Positions 23,540-32,652 of a stretch of 64,000 bases of DNA are shown here, piece after piece. The stretch's first letter is position 1, and the number at the start of each line of letters is the position of its first letter. The DNA is taken from contig NZ_SHKN01000004.1 in NCBI RefSeq assembly GCF_004217115.1, positions 1 to 64,000 of the forward strand, given 5' to 3'. A model generated the notes under the pieces. It saw nothing but the letters and a program-made list of their open reading frames with translations. It did no database searches and had not been told where the DNA came from. Position numbers and translations under genes: made by a program. This stretch comes from Ancylomarina subtilis (GTDB taxonomy: Bacteria; Bacteroidota; Bacteroidia; Bacteroidales; Marinifilaceae).

Positions 23540-25600
23540 TTAGTTCGCTAATTTCTTTAATGCCTCACTTGCAGCCTGAATCAAAGGCTGTGATGACAAC
23601 TTATTACCTGTTGCCTCAATCATCCACTGATTAGGAGTTAATCGACCTTGCTTAAAGATACGATCAACCTCATTAGGGAAACTTTTCCCTTTAAGCTGTT
23701 GCTCAAGCTGAAACTCAATCAAATTACCAAAAGCATAATTGGACAAATACAAAGGACTGTTCAACATGTGAGAATATACAGCCAAAATAGTTTGATCTTT
23801 CATGCCATAAACCGGAGCGTAGAATTCGTTCCAAATTTCTTTGGCAATACGCATAGTTGCATCGCGAAGTTGTGCCGCATTTGCATCCGGATTTGCATAT
23901 AACCATTTCCAAACACGAATATCCAACACAGAAACGCCCATAATTTCGTAAGCACTCCAAAATAGATCCAATTTCTTTAAAGCATCTTTTTCCGGCGAAT
24001 CATCATTGATATCCAATAACATCATATCTCTCTTCTGGAATATAAAAGCCAAGGCCTCAGTGAAAGCGGTATTAGGTACGCCATTCAGCATAAAATAATC
24101 AACATCATATAATGAAATGGTTTGCTCCACATTGTGTCCAAATTCATGAACAGCAATATTGTAACCTTTATAATCCATTCCTTTAGCTCCAATTCGGGTA
24201 CGTAAATGTGCCTTCTGTCCTTTTTTGGCTCCTCCCCAGGCATGCCCCGATCCTCTGGCAGGATCAACTGCAATATGATCTGAAAGGAATTTTGCACGAT
24301 CTTTATTATAACCTAATTTCATCAATAGGTTTCCTAGATCAGCTTCCAAAGCCGGAGCATTTGGATACAGTCTTCGAGTCTTAGCATCAAGCTTTGACTC
24401 GTCCATTCCGCTACGAGCTTTAAAGCCATCGTACCAAATATCGAATGGCTGCAAATCACGCCCCAATCTCTTCTTAATAAGCTCACCAACCTTTTTAGTC
24501 TCCTCTGATCTTAGGAAATCTGTAAAAATTTTCTCGGTATTTTCATGGGAAATTTCCTTGGCACCCGCATACTGTCTTTTGATGAAGGTATTCTGATCCG
24601 GATAGTAGGGATCAATCGCCTTATTAGCGTGGAAATTATTTAAAATTTGCTGATATCTCTCATTTGGCTCGGGAGTTGCCTCAACGGTATTGCCATTCTG
24701 ATAAACCACATTTGCATATGGGTCCCATTCGTATTCCCCGCTATTAATTACCTTTTCAGGGATTTCCTGAGAAATAATACGTTGCATCACCTGATAAATG
24801 ATCTTTTGTTTCTCTAATCCATCAACCGAATTGGCATAGTTAGCTTTAATTTCGTCACGTAAATTCCAATGAGATAGAAGCACCTTATCCTCTGGAAAAA
24901 AACGCTTATTATTAGCATCAGTCAAATGCCCCACATAAATATTATAATCAGCAATATAAACATCTGATTCTGCAGCTGCTTTACCCGCATTTTGCAACAA
25001 TTCAGCAGGAACTCTTGCCGTAAAATAATCACCTAAACGCGCATAAGCCCATTCCTGGCGAGACCATTTCCCAGCCATAGCTTCTTTTTCTTCCAAACTA
25101 AAAGGAGGAAAGTTTAAAGCAATTGTAAATGCAATCTTATTTTTATAAAAATCGTCTTGCCAGTGCGCATCAACGCTATATGCACCAAACTGATTATCAA
25201 TAGGGTGCTGCTCAAACGTATTTAAATGAACAGGTTCAAGCAAATCAAGCGTTATTTTATTAAAGTAACCGGTAATGATTTCGATATTTCGTGAAATCTT
25301 ATTGAAAACCAATTCGCGTTCGTCTTTATCTGAAACATAGTTTTCTTCACAAAAAGCTTTAAAAACCTCAGAAGAACCATCAGCTTCAGTCCAAAGGTTG
25401 GCTACATGCTTCACCCCTCTTATCAATAAACTTTCATCAGCCTTAGGAAATTTAGCTTTCAATGCACTAATAGTAGCATCAACAGTCGTTTTATCAATGT
25501 TTGATTTTTCGACACTTGCCGTTTTTGTCGTCGGTGTTTCGTTTGGTTGACAAGCCGTAAAAAATAAAGCTGTACACACAAACAGAAGTAGTTTTTTCAT
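23540..25600 (-). CDS. Zinc-metallopeptidase-like lipoprotein (HEFGH)
   Basis: A 686-residue predicted lipoprotein with lipobox FFTAC (Cys17), so envelope-anchored. The zinc motif HEFGH (His485, Glu486, His489) is followed 26 residues later by a glutamate (Glu515 in AFTEALAF), the gluzincin arrangement seen in M3-like peptidases. Upstream, residues 30-480 are helical and acidic, containing conserved-looking aromatic motifs (KWSRQEWAYARLGDYF, PFDIWYDGFKARSG). The C-terminal half continues helical (NAFGNLIEFQLEQQLKGK). The overall fold resembles M3/M32 thimet-type enzymes. Its substrate is unknown; periplasmic peptide turnover is likely. A terminator follows. Confidence 0.82.
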   Translation of the reverse strand: MKKLLLFVCTALFFTACQPNETPTTKTASVEKSNIDKTTVDATISALKAKFPKADESLLIRGVKHVANLWTEADGSSEVFKAFCEENYVSDKDERELVFNKISRNIEIITGYFNKITLDLLEPVHLNTFEQHPIDNQFGAYSVDAHWQDDFYKNKIAFTIALNFPPFSLEEKEAMAGKWSRQEWAYARLGDYFTARVPAELLQNAGKAAAESDVYIADYNIYVGHLTDANNKRFFPEDKVLLSHWNLRDEIKANYANSVDGLEKQKIIYQVMQRIISQEIPEKVINSGEYEWDPYANVVYQNGNTVEATPEPNERYQQILNNFHANKAIDPYYPDQNTFIKRQYAGAKEISHENTEKIFTDFLRSEETKKVGELIKKRLGRDLQPFDIWYDGFKARSGMDESKLDAKTRRLYPNAPALEADLGNLLMKLGYNKDRAKFLSDHIAVDPARGSGHAWGGAKKGQKAHLRTRIGAKGMDYKGYNIAVHEFGHNVEQTISLYDVDYFMLNGVPNTAFTEALAFIFQKRDMMLLDINDDSPEKDALKKLDLFWSAYEIMGVSVLDIRVWKWLYANPDANAAQLRDATMRIAKEIWNEFYAPVYGMKDQTILAVYSHMLNSPLYLSNYAFGNLIEFQLEQQLKGKSFPNEVDRIFKQGRLTPNQWMIEATGNKLSSQPLIQAASEALKKLAN

Positions 25601-25737
25601 TGTATTTAGATTAGTCGCTCTTGTGAGCTGGTTGTTTCGATTATCCGCTAAAGATATATTTTTCCCACGAGAAGAAATATGATAGAAAACAGGAATAATC
25701 TCCAGTTTGTCTATTCTAATCTACAACTCCTAATTTA

Positions 25738-26319
25738 TCATTCATCAACTCCTTTCAGGCCTAATTCTTCGGCTATTCCTTGCATGGCTGTTAATGTGCC
25801 TTCAATCAGTTCCCCACGTTCCAATCCTAACATCTCAGCTCCCTTTTCAATGGTTTCACGATGACAGCCTGCTGCAAAATTCTTAGTCTTCCACGTCCGT
25901 TTAACAGATTTCACTTTCACGTCCATAATCGATTTTGACGGACGCACTAAAGCCGTTGCAGTGATTAAACCGGTTAATTCATCTATTGTATAGAGTGTTT
26001 TTTCTAAGAGAGAAACCGGTTCGACTTCGGTACAAGAACCAAATGCGTGAGACTCAACAGCCCTGATATAATCTTCCGGCCAATTGGCGGCTTCCAAAAT
26101 CTCCCTTGTTTTTATAGTATGCCTTTCCGGTGCGACTTCCCAATCTAAATCATGTACCAAACCGATGGCACCCCACTTCTCAAAATCTTCGCCATGCAAA
26201 TGGGCATAATAGCGCATCACCGCCTCAACGGCTAGAGCATGTTTAATTAAACTTTCTGTTTTGATATATTGCTTTACCAGTTCAAAAGCTTCAGTTCGGG
26301 TTGGAATATGTTTTTGCAT
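25738..26319 (-). CDS. HD-domain phosphohydrolase-like protein
   Basis: A 193-residue cytoplasmic protein with an HD/HDIG-type metal site: an early His in LIKHALAVEAVMRYYAHLHGE, the core His-Asp pair in GLVHDLDWE, a later His in VESHAFGSC and Asp in TIDELTGLI. Family members hydrolyse nucleotides or nucleotide-derived signals, but the substrate cannot be told. Similar proteins are annotated as HDIG-domain hydrolases of about 185-195 residues in many bacteria. The C-terminus (LGLERGELIEGTLTAMQGIAEELGL) is a helical bundle. It stands alone, with no terminator recognised after it. Confidence 0.85.
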   Translation of the reverse strand: MQKHIPTRTEAFELVKQYIKTESLIKHALAVEAVMRYYAHLHGEDFEKWGAIGLVHDLDWEVAPERHTIKTREILEAANWPEDYIRAVESHAFGSCTEVEPVSLLEKTLYTIDELTGLITATALVRPSKSIMDVKVKSVKRTWKTKNFAAGCHRETIEKGAEMLGLERGELIEGTLTAMQGIAEELGLKGVDE

Positions 26320-26496
26320 ACACTTTGTTTATTTGAGTCTAACAACAGAATAAAAATATCAAAAGTTTTATTCACACCCTATAAGTCTCAATAAAAATGA
26401 GTTAATCATTATTCCTATAAACAATTCATATTTGTGATTTTCAAAAATAAGTTCTTTTAAGTATATTCGGATCTTCAACTCTTATTAATATCATTT

Positions 26497-26859
26497 ATGA
26501 AGAAAGATAATCGACGAAATTTTATACAAAAACTGGGTGTAACTGTTGGTGCGACCGCACTACTCGACACAGAAAGTATTGCCTCAGTGGCTCGCATGCA
26601 TTCTGGAAAAGATATGGAACGAACTGAATTCTTAAACAATTATGAAAATTGGATTAATCAATACATCGAAGTGGTTGAAAAAGAAAAATCTGATCAAAAT
26701 AATCTGGCCAACAAACATCGCATTATGGAGTTATCAGATCAAGCCAAGGATTGGCAAGAGAAGATTGCACTCTATTTAAATGACGATACATTTAAGAAGC
26801 GTTACATTCAATTATCGATGCGTTTATCGGATCGTATTAATCACGAACTAGAGGCCTAA
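26497..26859 (+). CDS. Small protein with a Tat-like N-terminus, unknown function
   Basis: A 120-residue protein beginning MKKDNRRNFIQKLGVTVGATALL, a twin-arginine-type signal (RRNF followed by a hydrophobic stretch) like those of short Bacteroidota redox or hydrolase proteins. The remainder is acidic-basic helical with no cysteines, histidine clusters or catalytic motif. It would be exported if the signal works. I recognise no family. It converges with the ferritin-like gene over a shared terminator. Confidence 0.7.
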   Translation: MKKDNRRNFIQKLGVTVGATALLDTESIASVARMHSGKDMERTEFLNNYENWINQYIEVVEKEKSDQNNLANKHRIMELSDQAKDWQEKIALYLNDDTFKKRYIQLSMRLSDRINHELEA

Positions 26860-26923
26860 CCAGCACGTGTTCATACAATAGGGGATACTCTTTTCTAAGA
26901 TAATCGACCGACTAACTACAAAA

Positions 26924-26948
26924 AAAGCCCCGATGCAGTCGGGGCTTT
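26924..26948. terminator. Bidirectional terminator between the Tat-like gene and the ferritin-like gene
   Basis: The stem AAAGCCCCGA (26924-26933) / TCGGGGCTTT (26939-26948) with loop TGCAG has an A-rich start and T-rich end. It serves the plus gene ending at 26859 and the minus gene ending at 26968. Confidence 0.9.
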
Positions 26949-26967
26949 AATGTGATCAACAAAACGT

Positions 26968-27426
26968 TTAGTTTTCTGTCAAAATATTCTCGTCGTATTC
27001 AACTTCGAATCTCAATTTGTGCTTCGCCTCTTCTTGAGCCAAATTCAAAAATAATTTCTTTTCAACTTCGTCAGTAGTTGCTGCAGCCAAATCGCTATAC
27101 AATCTAAAGGCAGCTTTCTCCTTTTTCATAGCAATTGTTAATGCTTCCTGATAAGTGATGTTGGTTTTCTCTTCGTCAACATCAACCAGGTAATCTGCAA
27201 TTTTCATATCAGCAATCTTCACATCAGAAAATTTTTGCCCTTTACCATTTTTAATGGCTTCAAGCTTGGCGCGATGTCCCATTTCTTCAATTGCGTATTG
27301 CTCAAATGTTTCTTTAATCTCCTTGTGCTTCATTTTTGCAGCAAGGGCTGTATAAAATTCAGCGGCCATTGCTTCCTCGTTAATGGCAAAATCAAGGATG
27401 TCATTTAATGATTTGAACTCTTTCAT
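26968..27426 (-). CDS. Ferritin-like / rubrerythrin-type diiron protein
   Basis: About 152 residues from the ATG at 27426; an in-frame TTG further upstream is less likely. A four-helix bundle carrying two ExxH-type diiron half-sites: NEEAMAAEFY with EEMGHRAKLE, and KKEKAAFRLY with QEEAKHKLRFE. There is no rubredoxin-like cysteine motif at the C-terminus, so it is a stand-alone ferritin-like domain of the rubrerythrin group rather than a full rubrerythrin. In anaerobes such proteins reduce peroxide or bind iron. It sits next to the Nfn genes (the nfnB stop is about 68 bases upstream), which fits a redox or oxygen-defence setting. Confidence 0.9.
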   Translation of the reverse strand: MKEFKSLNDILDFAINEEAMAAEFYTALAAKMKHKEIKETFEQYAIEEMGHRAKLEAIKNGKGQKFSDVKIADMKIADYLVDVDEEKTNITYQEALTIAMKKEKAAFRLYSDLAAATTDEVEKKLFLNLAQEEAKHKLRFEVEYDENILTEN

Positions 27427-27493
27427 ATTAAGAATTTTTAAAATCAATATTATAATAAGTGCTTGTATTTAAACATACACTTTTTTATTCAAA

Positions 27494-28984
27494 TTAGTTT
27501 GATAGATATTTCTCAGTCAAATAAATATCCATGTTCTTAGCCGCTTTTCTACCGTCACCCATTGCCAGAATAACAGTTGCACCACCACGAACAATATCAC
27601 CACCGGCAAACATTTCCGGAATAGATGATTGCATCTTGTCCTTCACAACTTCAATGGTTCCCCATTTCGACACCTCTAAGCCTTCAACTGAATTAGGGAT
27701 CAATGGATTTGGTGAAACACCAACAGCTACAACTACAACCTCACAGTCAAGAATGCACTCAGAACCTTCAACTGGTACTGGTCTTCTACGACCTGAAGCA
27801 TCAGGCTCGCCTAATTCCATCTTCTGAACCTTCATCTGACATACACGACCGTTTTCGTCAGCAATGTATTCAATAGGATTAGTCAATGTCAAGAACTCAA
27901 CACCTTCTTGTTTCGCGTGGTGAACTTCCTCAACACGAGCTGGCATCTCTTCTTCAGAACGACGGTAAACGATCATAGCGCGCTCAGCACCCAAACGTTT
28001 CGCAGTACGCACAGAGTCCATAGCTGTGTTACCACCACCAACAACAACAACATTCTTTCCTCTCAATACAGGTGTATCCGACTCTTCGCTATCAGCACCC
28101 ATCAAGTTTACACGAGTCAGATACTCATTTGATGATAAAATACCATTGGCATTCTCACCAGGAATATTCATAAAACGTGGTAAACCAGCTCCTGATCCTA
28201 CATAAAAAGCCTTGTAACCATCAGCTTTCAAATCAGCAAGACTAGCAGTTTGTCCAACAATATAGTTCGTGATAAATTTCACACCCATACGGCGTAGACT
28301 TTCAATCTCAACATCAACAACAGCATTTGGCAAACGGAATTCAGGAATACCATATTTCAATACTCCACCAATTTCATGAAGTGCTTCGAATACAGTCACA
28401 TCATAACCCAATTTTGCCATATCTCCAGCAAATGAAAGCCCAGAAGGTCCTGAACCAATCACAGCCACTTTAATACCGTTTGAAGCGACCATTTCAGGAG
28501 TAGAAATATGACCAGATTCTCTTTCGAAATCAGCAGCAAAACGCTCCAAATAACCAATTGCAACAGCAGGTTGATTTAATTTCTCAACATAGAAACACTT
28601 TTGCTCACACTGCAGTTCCTGTGGACAAACACGACCACAAACCGCTGGTAAAGCTGATGTTTCTTTCAATACAGAAGCTGCCTCCAGGATTTCACCACGT
28701 TCAATATTCTTAATAAACTTAGGAATATTAATGCTTACCGGGCAACCTTCCATACAAGTTGGGTTCACGCAGTCCATACAACGAGTTGCTTCAAGAATCG
28801 CTTGCTCCTGAGTTAAACCTGTATTTACTTCGATACGTTGTGATTTAATACGAACCTCAGGCTCAGTTTCAGCCATAAGTGCTCTCTCAATCGACATACG
28901 ATCTTTAGCTTTTGTCTTTTTCTGAAGAGCTACTCTCCAGTCTTGTTTTCTTTCGTTCTTGATATATTCTTCAGACCTTTCCAT
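27494..28984 (-). CDS. nfnB: NADH-dependent ferredoxin:NADP+ oxidoreductase large subunit (NfnB / GltD-like)
   Basis: A 496-residue flavo-iron-sulfur enzyme. Near residues 70-125 it has the two [4Fe-4S] motifs of the GltD/Nfn family (CMDCVNPTCMEGCP and CGRVCPQELQCEQKC). Two Rossmann folds follow, FAD first (VAVIGSGPSGLSFAGDMAKLGYDV) and NADPH later (VVVVGGGNTAMDSVRTAKRLGAE), ending with MFAGGDIVRGGATVILAMGDGRKAA. As a lone gene it would be called glutamate synthase small subunit, but the adjacent FNR-like gene in NfnA style, and no gltB nearby, makes electron-bifurcating Nfn transhydrogenase the better call. Nfn links reduced ferredoxin and NADH with NADP+ reduction in anaerobes. Confidence 0.88.
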   Translation of the reverse strand: MERSEEYIKNERKQDWRVALQKKTKAKDRMSIERALMAETEPEVRIKSQRIEVNTGLTQEQAILEATRCMDCVNPTCMEGCPVSINIPKFIKNIERGEILEAASVLKETSALPAVCGRVCPQELQCEQKCFYVEKLNQPAVAIGYLERFAADFERESGHISTPEMVASNGIKVAVIGSGPSGLSFAGDMAKLGYDVTVFEALHEIGGVLKYGIPEFRLPNAVVDVEIESLRRMGVKFITNYIVGQTASLADLKADGYKAFYVGSGAGLPRFMNIPGENANGILSSNEYLTRVNLMGADSEESDTPVLRGKNVVVVGGGNTAMDSVRTAKRLGAERAMIVYRRSEEEMPARVEEVHHAKQEGVEFLTLTNPIEYIADENGRVCQMKVQKMELGEPDASGRRRPVPVEGSECILDCEVVVVAVGVSPNPLIPNSVEGLEVSKWGTIEVVKDKMQSSIPEMFAGGDIVRGGATVILAMGDGRKAAKNMDIYLTEKYLSN

Positions 28985-29025
28985 TGTCCTGTTTTTTTTG
29001 TGTTGCTATTTGTACTTTGAATCCT

Positions 29026-29847
29026 TTATTTCTGGAATTGATCAAATTTATCAACCTCCTCATTCTTATAACCACCAAGGCGAGACATCATCTCTTCAAA
29101 ATCAATTTGGTGAGCATCGAACTCAGGACCATCTACACATGTAAATTTGGTTTTTCCACCAACTGTAACACGACAAGCGCCACACATACCTGTACCATCA
29201 ACCATGATACTATTTAAACTAGCAACAGTAGGAATTTCGTACTTCTTAGTTAATAGAGAACAGAATTTCATCATGATTGCAGGACCAATAGTCACACACT
29301 CATCAATTTTTTCTCTCTTAATAACTTCTTCCATTCCTTCGGTTACCAAACCTTTTTTACCATAAGAACCATCGTCAGTCATGATAATCAACTCGTCAGA
29401 ATGCTTACGCATTTCGTCCTCAAGAATGATTAAGTCCTTGCTACGAGCCGCCAAAATAGTCACCACTCTGTTGCCCGCTTTTTTATAAGCTTCAACAATT
29501 GGTAATAAAGGTGCAACTCCTACACCACCTCCACAACACAGGATTGTTCCTAAATTATGAATTTCTGTTGGCTTACCTAAAGGACCTACTAAATCAGTGA
29601 TATATTCACCAACTTCAAGATCACAAACTTTGGTAGAAGACACTCCCATTTTTTGCACAACCAAAGTAATGGTTCCTTTAGCAATATCAGCACCAGCTAT
29701 GGTCAAAGGAATACGTTCTCCTTTTTCACCTACGCGTAGAATAACGAAATTTCCCGGCTTACGAGATTTTGCAATTAAAGGCGCTTCTACAACGATTTTT
29801 ACGATTTTCTCTGAAAAATATTCTTTTTCAACTATCTTGTTCATCAC
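29026..29847 (-). CDS. nfnA: NfnA-type FAD/NAD-binding subunit (FNR-like with [2Fe-2S])
   Basis: A 273-residue subunit that partners NfnB. An FNR-type FAD domain (GNFVILRVGEKGERIPLTIA) leads into a NAD-binding fold (ILCCGGGVGVAPLLPIVEAYKK), and a [2Fe-2S] cluster region near the end carries four cysteines (GMCGACRVTVGGKTKFTCVDGPEF). This is the SudB/PyrK/NfnA arrangement. The gene lies 41 bases before nfnB and shares its strand, so an operon is clear. The start is Met1 or Met2. Function: hydride transfer with NADH for the Nfn complex; sulfide dehydrogenase is an alternative name for the same family. Confidence 0.88.
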   Translation of the reverse strand: MMNKIVEKEYFSEKIVKIVVEAPLIAKSRKPGNFVILRVGEKGERIPLTIAGADIAKGTITLVVQKMGVSSTKVCDLEVGEYITDLVGPLGKPTEIHNLGTILCCGGGVGVAPLLPIVEAYKKAGNRVVTILAARSKDLIILEDEMRKHSDELIIMTDDGSYGKKGLVTEGMEEVIKREKIDECVTIGPAIMMKFCSLLTKKYEIPTVASLNSIMVDGTGMCGACRVTVGGKTKFTCVDGPEFDAHQIDFEEMMSRLGGYKNEEVDKFDQFQK

Positions 29848-30125
29848 TTTCTATGATAAAATAAATAAATTCTTAATCCGAAACCACATTAAAAAAGCTG
29901 GCAATCAAAACAATAACACCCACTCAATTAATATTAATTCACTTTTCAAATGTAAAGAGTTCGTGTTAATCACCCGACATTATACAGGATTTTTTTTTCT
30001 GCCATAAAACATTTTAGTTTGAGTCTAAATTATGCCCCAATAGGGCTATATTTCTTTAATCAATATGACTTAGATGAAGAGTGACGAATCGCGTCAAAAA
30101 TCAAACCATCAATAATATAAATGAT

Positions 30126-30461
30126 ATGCCCAAAATTAACCAAGACGAAATCAGGCATCAGATTGAAGAAAAAATTATAAAATTAAATGACGATATCTCC
30201 TATCTGATTGAACTCACAAAACCCATTTCTCCTGACTGTGCAATCGGACGAATTAGCAGAATGGATGCAATCAATAATAAAAGCATCAACGATGCAGCAT
30301 TGAGACAAAAAAAAATACAGCTCAAAGCTTTACAACAGACGTTAAATCACATCAGCGATGCTGATTTTGGGAAATGTATCAGTTGTGGATGTGAAATTCC
30401 ACTGGGTAGAATCATATTAATGCCCGAAAGTAAAAAATGTGTTGCTTGTGCAAGTCGCTAA
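30126..30461 (+). CDS. DksA/TraR-type zinc-finger protein
   Basis: A 111-residue protein from the ATG at 30126 (upstream GTG starts are less likely). A coiled-coil of two helices (about 5-75; RRHQ-like [25 protein letters not shown] and [17 protein letters not shown]) precedes a C4 zinc finger ([13 protein letters not shown] ... KKCVAC). This is the TraR/DksA C4-type architecture. Family members bind RNA polymerase through the secondary channel and tune initiation, for example in the stringent response. The acidic tip residues that define DksA activity are not certain here, so the general family name is safest. The SUI1 gene follows 38 bases later on the same strand. Confidence 0.85.
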   Translation: MPKINQDEIRHQIEEKIIKLNDDISYLIELTKPISPDCAIGRISRMDAINNKSINDAALRQKKIQLKALQQTLNHISDADFGKCISCGCEIPLGRIILMPESKKCVACASR

Positions 30462-30499
30462 AATTTGTGCTTATATTTGTAGAAATAAAGTATAGAACC

Positions 30500-30838
30500 A
30501 TGGCAAAAAAGAATAAAAAAAATATCGTGTATTCAACAAACCCTGATTATGAATACGAATATGATCAAGAAGAAGCTTTGGAAACACTCCCTCCACATCA
30601 ACAAAGCTTGAAAATAATGATCGATAAGAAACAGCGTAAAGGGAAAGCGGTCACTCTCGTTGCTGGTTTTATCGGTAGTGAAGATGATTTAAAAGATCTT
30701 GGTAAACTCCTAAAATCAAAATGTGGTGTTGGAGGGTCTGTCAAAGATGGCGAAATTCTAATTCAAGGCGACCACAGAGAAAAAATCATTGACATTTTAA
30801 ATAAGGCGAATTATAAAACAAAAAGAGTTGGAGGTTAA
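30500..30838 (+). CDS. SUI1/eIF1-family translation factor (YciH-like)
   Basis: A 112-residue protein from the ATG at 30500; an upstream in-frame start overlaps the previous gene and is less likely. The C-terminal SUI1 domain (about 40-110) shows [50 protein letters not shown], the signature of the bacterial YciH group. Bacterial SUI1 proteins can bind the 30S subunit and affect initiation fidelity; the role here is by family only. It is probably co-transcribed with the DksA/TraR-type gene. Its stop codon lies in the loop of the following hairpin. Confidence 0.9.
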   Translation: MAKKNKKNIVYSTNPDYEYEYDQEEALETLPPHQQSLKIMIDKKQRKGKAVTLVAGFIGSEDDLKDLGKLLKSKCGVGGSVKDGEILIQGDHREKIIDILNKANYKTKRVGG

Positions 30839-30849
30839 TTTCCAACTCT
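30824..30849 (+). terminator. Terminator hairpin that contains the SUI1 stop codon
   Basis: The perfect 9-base stem AGAGTTGGA (30824-30832) / TCCAACTCT (30841-30849) encloses GGTTAATT, which includes the TAA stop at 30836-30838. CTCTATTTAG follows. Overlap of terminator and coding end is compact but not rare. Confidence 0.7.
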
Positions 30850-31364
30850 CTCTATTTAGACTAATTTCTCAAATTATACTCACTTCTATTCTCCCCCCTC
30901 ATAATCTTAAACGTCCTGTTTCCCCTAAGTGCAAAACCTTCGAAAAATCAAGAATATTGATCACGAATCTCGACTAGCCATTAAGGGTAATCTCAAAAAA
31001 CTGATTACCAAACAGTCAACTCTCTCACCCAACCTCTATCACAATAAAATATTACAATAACTATCAAAAAACATATTTTAAACAATATATTTTAAAGTAT
31101 ATTAAATTACAAATACAACCAGCACAACAAGTCTTATATATTATGATCTGCAAACTCCATCTATTAGTCTAATTTTCTGGATGTATATATTCTGACACAC
31201 TTTTTTTTCACATCAAAAATATGTGTGATTATCTAAAAAAATCGTAAATTCATACACAATTCTTATCCAGAAGATAAAAGTATGAATTCAATAAATCAAC
31301 AATTATTTTCAATCATTAATACGTCATATTCATACTATTAAACAAACTTGACAGATTTGACAAG
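30850..31364. other. AT-rich intergenic region, no gene seen
   Basis: A roughly 500-base spacer of A/T runs (for example TATTTTAAACAATATATTTTAAAG near 31070). No ORF of note, hairpin or repeat is convincing. The promoter of the next gene lies at its right end. Confidence 0.4.
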
Positions 31365-31394
31365 TTGAATTACGACATATAATTCATACATTTG
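31365..31394 (+). promoter_or_regulatory. Bacteroidota-type promoter of the GT4 transferase gene
   Basis: TTG (31365-31367), exactly 19 bases, then TACATTTG (31387-31394): a full match to the Bacteroidota consensus. It supports the ATG at 31425, since the alternative TTG start at 31392 would fall inside the -7 box. Confidence 0.75.
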
Positions 31395-31424
31395 TCATTG
31401 TATTTTGAAATCGAAACTAAACTT

Positions 31425-32507
31425 ATGTATCCTTTTACACACCACTTCTACATTATTGCTAGTTTTCTTTTCTCATTAATAGTATGTTACAAAATTATAC
31501 CTTCTGTAATACATCTTGCTAAAGAGAAAAAATTATATGATGAACCCAATCATCGTTCATCACACACGACAATTGTACCCTCTTTAGGTGGCATTGCCAT
31601 TTTTATTGGCTTTGCACTGTCTATTCTAATATTTAGCAATGGCTTCTTAATTCATGAACTGAAATATATCGTTGCGGCAACACTAATTGTATTTGGGTTA
31701 GGTGTAAAGGACGACATCATGGTCATTTCCCCAAAGAAAAAATTATTAGGGCAAATTTTCGCAGCATTGGTCATCATCATCCTTGGAGATATTCGTTTCA
31801 CAAATTTCCATGGCATATTAGGGATTCATGAACTTAATTATTTTGTGAGTATTCTATTCACCATTTTTGTCATCATTGTTGTAACCAATGGGTTCAACCT
31901 AATTGATGGGATTGATGGATTAGCTTCCGGGATCAGTGGTATCTGCACACTCACATTTGGAATTTGGTTCTATATTACAGGACATTACGAATATGTTGTT
32001 TTAGCTGGAAGTTTACTAGGTGCTTTAATTGCATTCTTCCGTTTTAATGTATTTGGCAAGCATAACAAAATATTCATGGGTGACACGGGATCACTCATTT
32101 TAGGATTATTAATCTCAATTCTAATGATCCATTTCAATGAATTAAACATCTATCCCGAATTCAAGTATGCAGTAAAATCTGCACCAGCTGTTTCTATTGG
32201 TATTCTTGCAGTACCTTTATTTGATACACTTAGAGTGATGTTCATTCGTATCAAAAATAAAAGGTCACCTTTTGAACCTGATAAGAACCACGTCCACCAC
32301 CGTATGGTTAGCCTTGGCTTTAAACATGTTCATGCTTCAATTCGAATTATGGGGGTAAACATCTTATTTATTGCTATTGTATTTGCTTTAAGCGATATTG
32401 GAAACCCTAGTTTATTAGTTATTGTAGCATTAATGGGCGCATTTTTCTCTTGGCTTCCATCTTATCTGCTTCACAGAAAAAAAGCAAAAGAACTCCAAAC
32501 TGCTTAA
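31425..32507 (+). CDS. Polyprenyl-phosphate N-acetylhexosamine-1-phosphate transferase (WecA/TagO/MraY family)
   Basis: A 360-residue polytopic membrane enzyme that starts a glycan by moving sugar-1-phosphate (typically GlcNAc-1-P) from UDP-sugar to undecaprenyl phosphate. About ten membrane helices. Family motifs: RSSHTTIVPSLGG near residue 45, LGVKDDIMVISPKKKLLGQ (Asp-Asp pair), NGFNLIDGIDGLASG (the NxxNxxDGIDGL signature), FRFNVFGKHNKIFMGDTGSLILG and the late HHRMVSLGF. These place it in the WecA/RgpG/TagO group rather than MraY. The likely product feeds O-antigen, capsule or exopolysaccharide. The start is set by the -33/-7 promoter. It is followed by a terminator and is probably monocistronic. 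Confidence 0.92.
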   Translation: MYPFTHHFYIIASFLFSLIVCYKIIPSVIHLAKEKKLYDEPNHRSSHTTIVPSLGGIAIFIGFALSILIFSNGFLIHELKYIVAATLIVFGLGVKDDIMVISPKKKLLGQIFAALVIIILGDIRFTNFHGILGIHELNYFVSILFTIFVIIVVTNGFNLIDGIDGLASGISGICTLTFGIWFYITGHYEYVVLAGSLLGALIAFFRFNVFGKHNKIFMGDTGSLILGLLISILMIHFNELNIYPEFKYAVKSAPAVSIGILAVPLFDTLRVMFIRIKNKRSPFEPDKNHVHHRMVSLGFKHVHASIRIMGVNILFIAIVFALSDIGNPSLLVIVALMGAFFSWLPSYLLHRKKAKELQTA

Positions 32508-32527
32508 AAAAAAAGATATTGAATATT

Positions 32528-32551
32528 AAAGCGTCTCATGCGAGGCGCTTT
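32528..32551 (+). terminator. Terminator after the GT4 transferase gene
   Basis: The stem AAAGCGTCTC (32528-32537) / GAGGCGCTTT (32542-32551) has one T-G pair and tetraloop ATGC, followed by TTTTTATACC. It starts about 20 bases after the stop codon at 32507. Confidence 0.88.
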
Positions 32552-32652
32552 TTTTATACCCTACAACTCCATCCTTAAATTTAATCTAAATAAACTCGCA
32601 AATTTAAAGGAATAGTCATAAATTAGCTTTCCAAATAAAAATTGAACAAGAT

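Noticed and set aside
27494-28984. Glutamate synthase small subunit (gltD)
   Set aside because: Sequence family is shared, but the adjacent FNR-like NfnA gene and the lack of gltB make NfnB the better reading.
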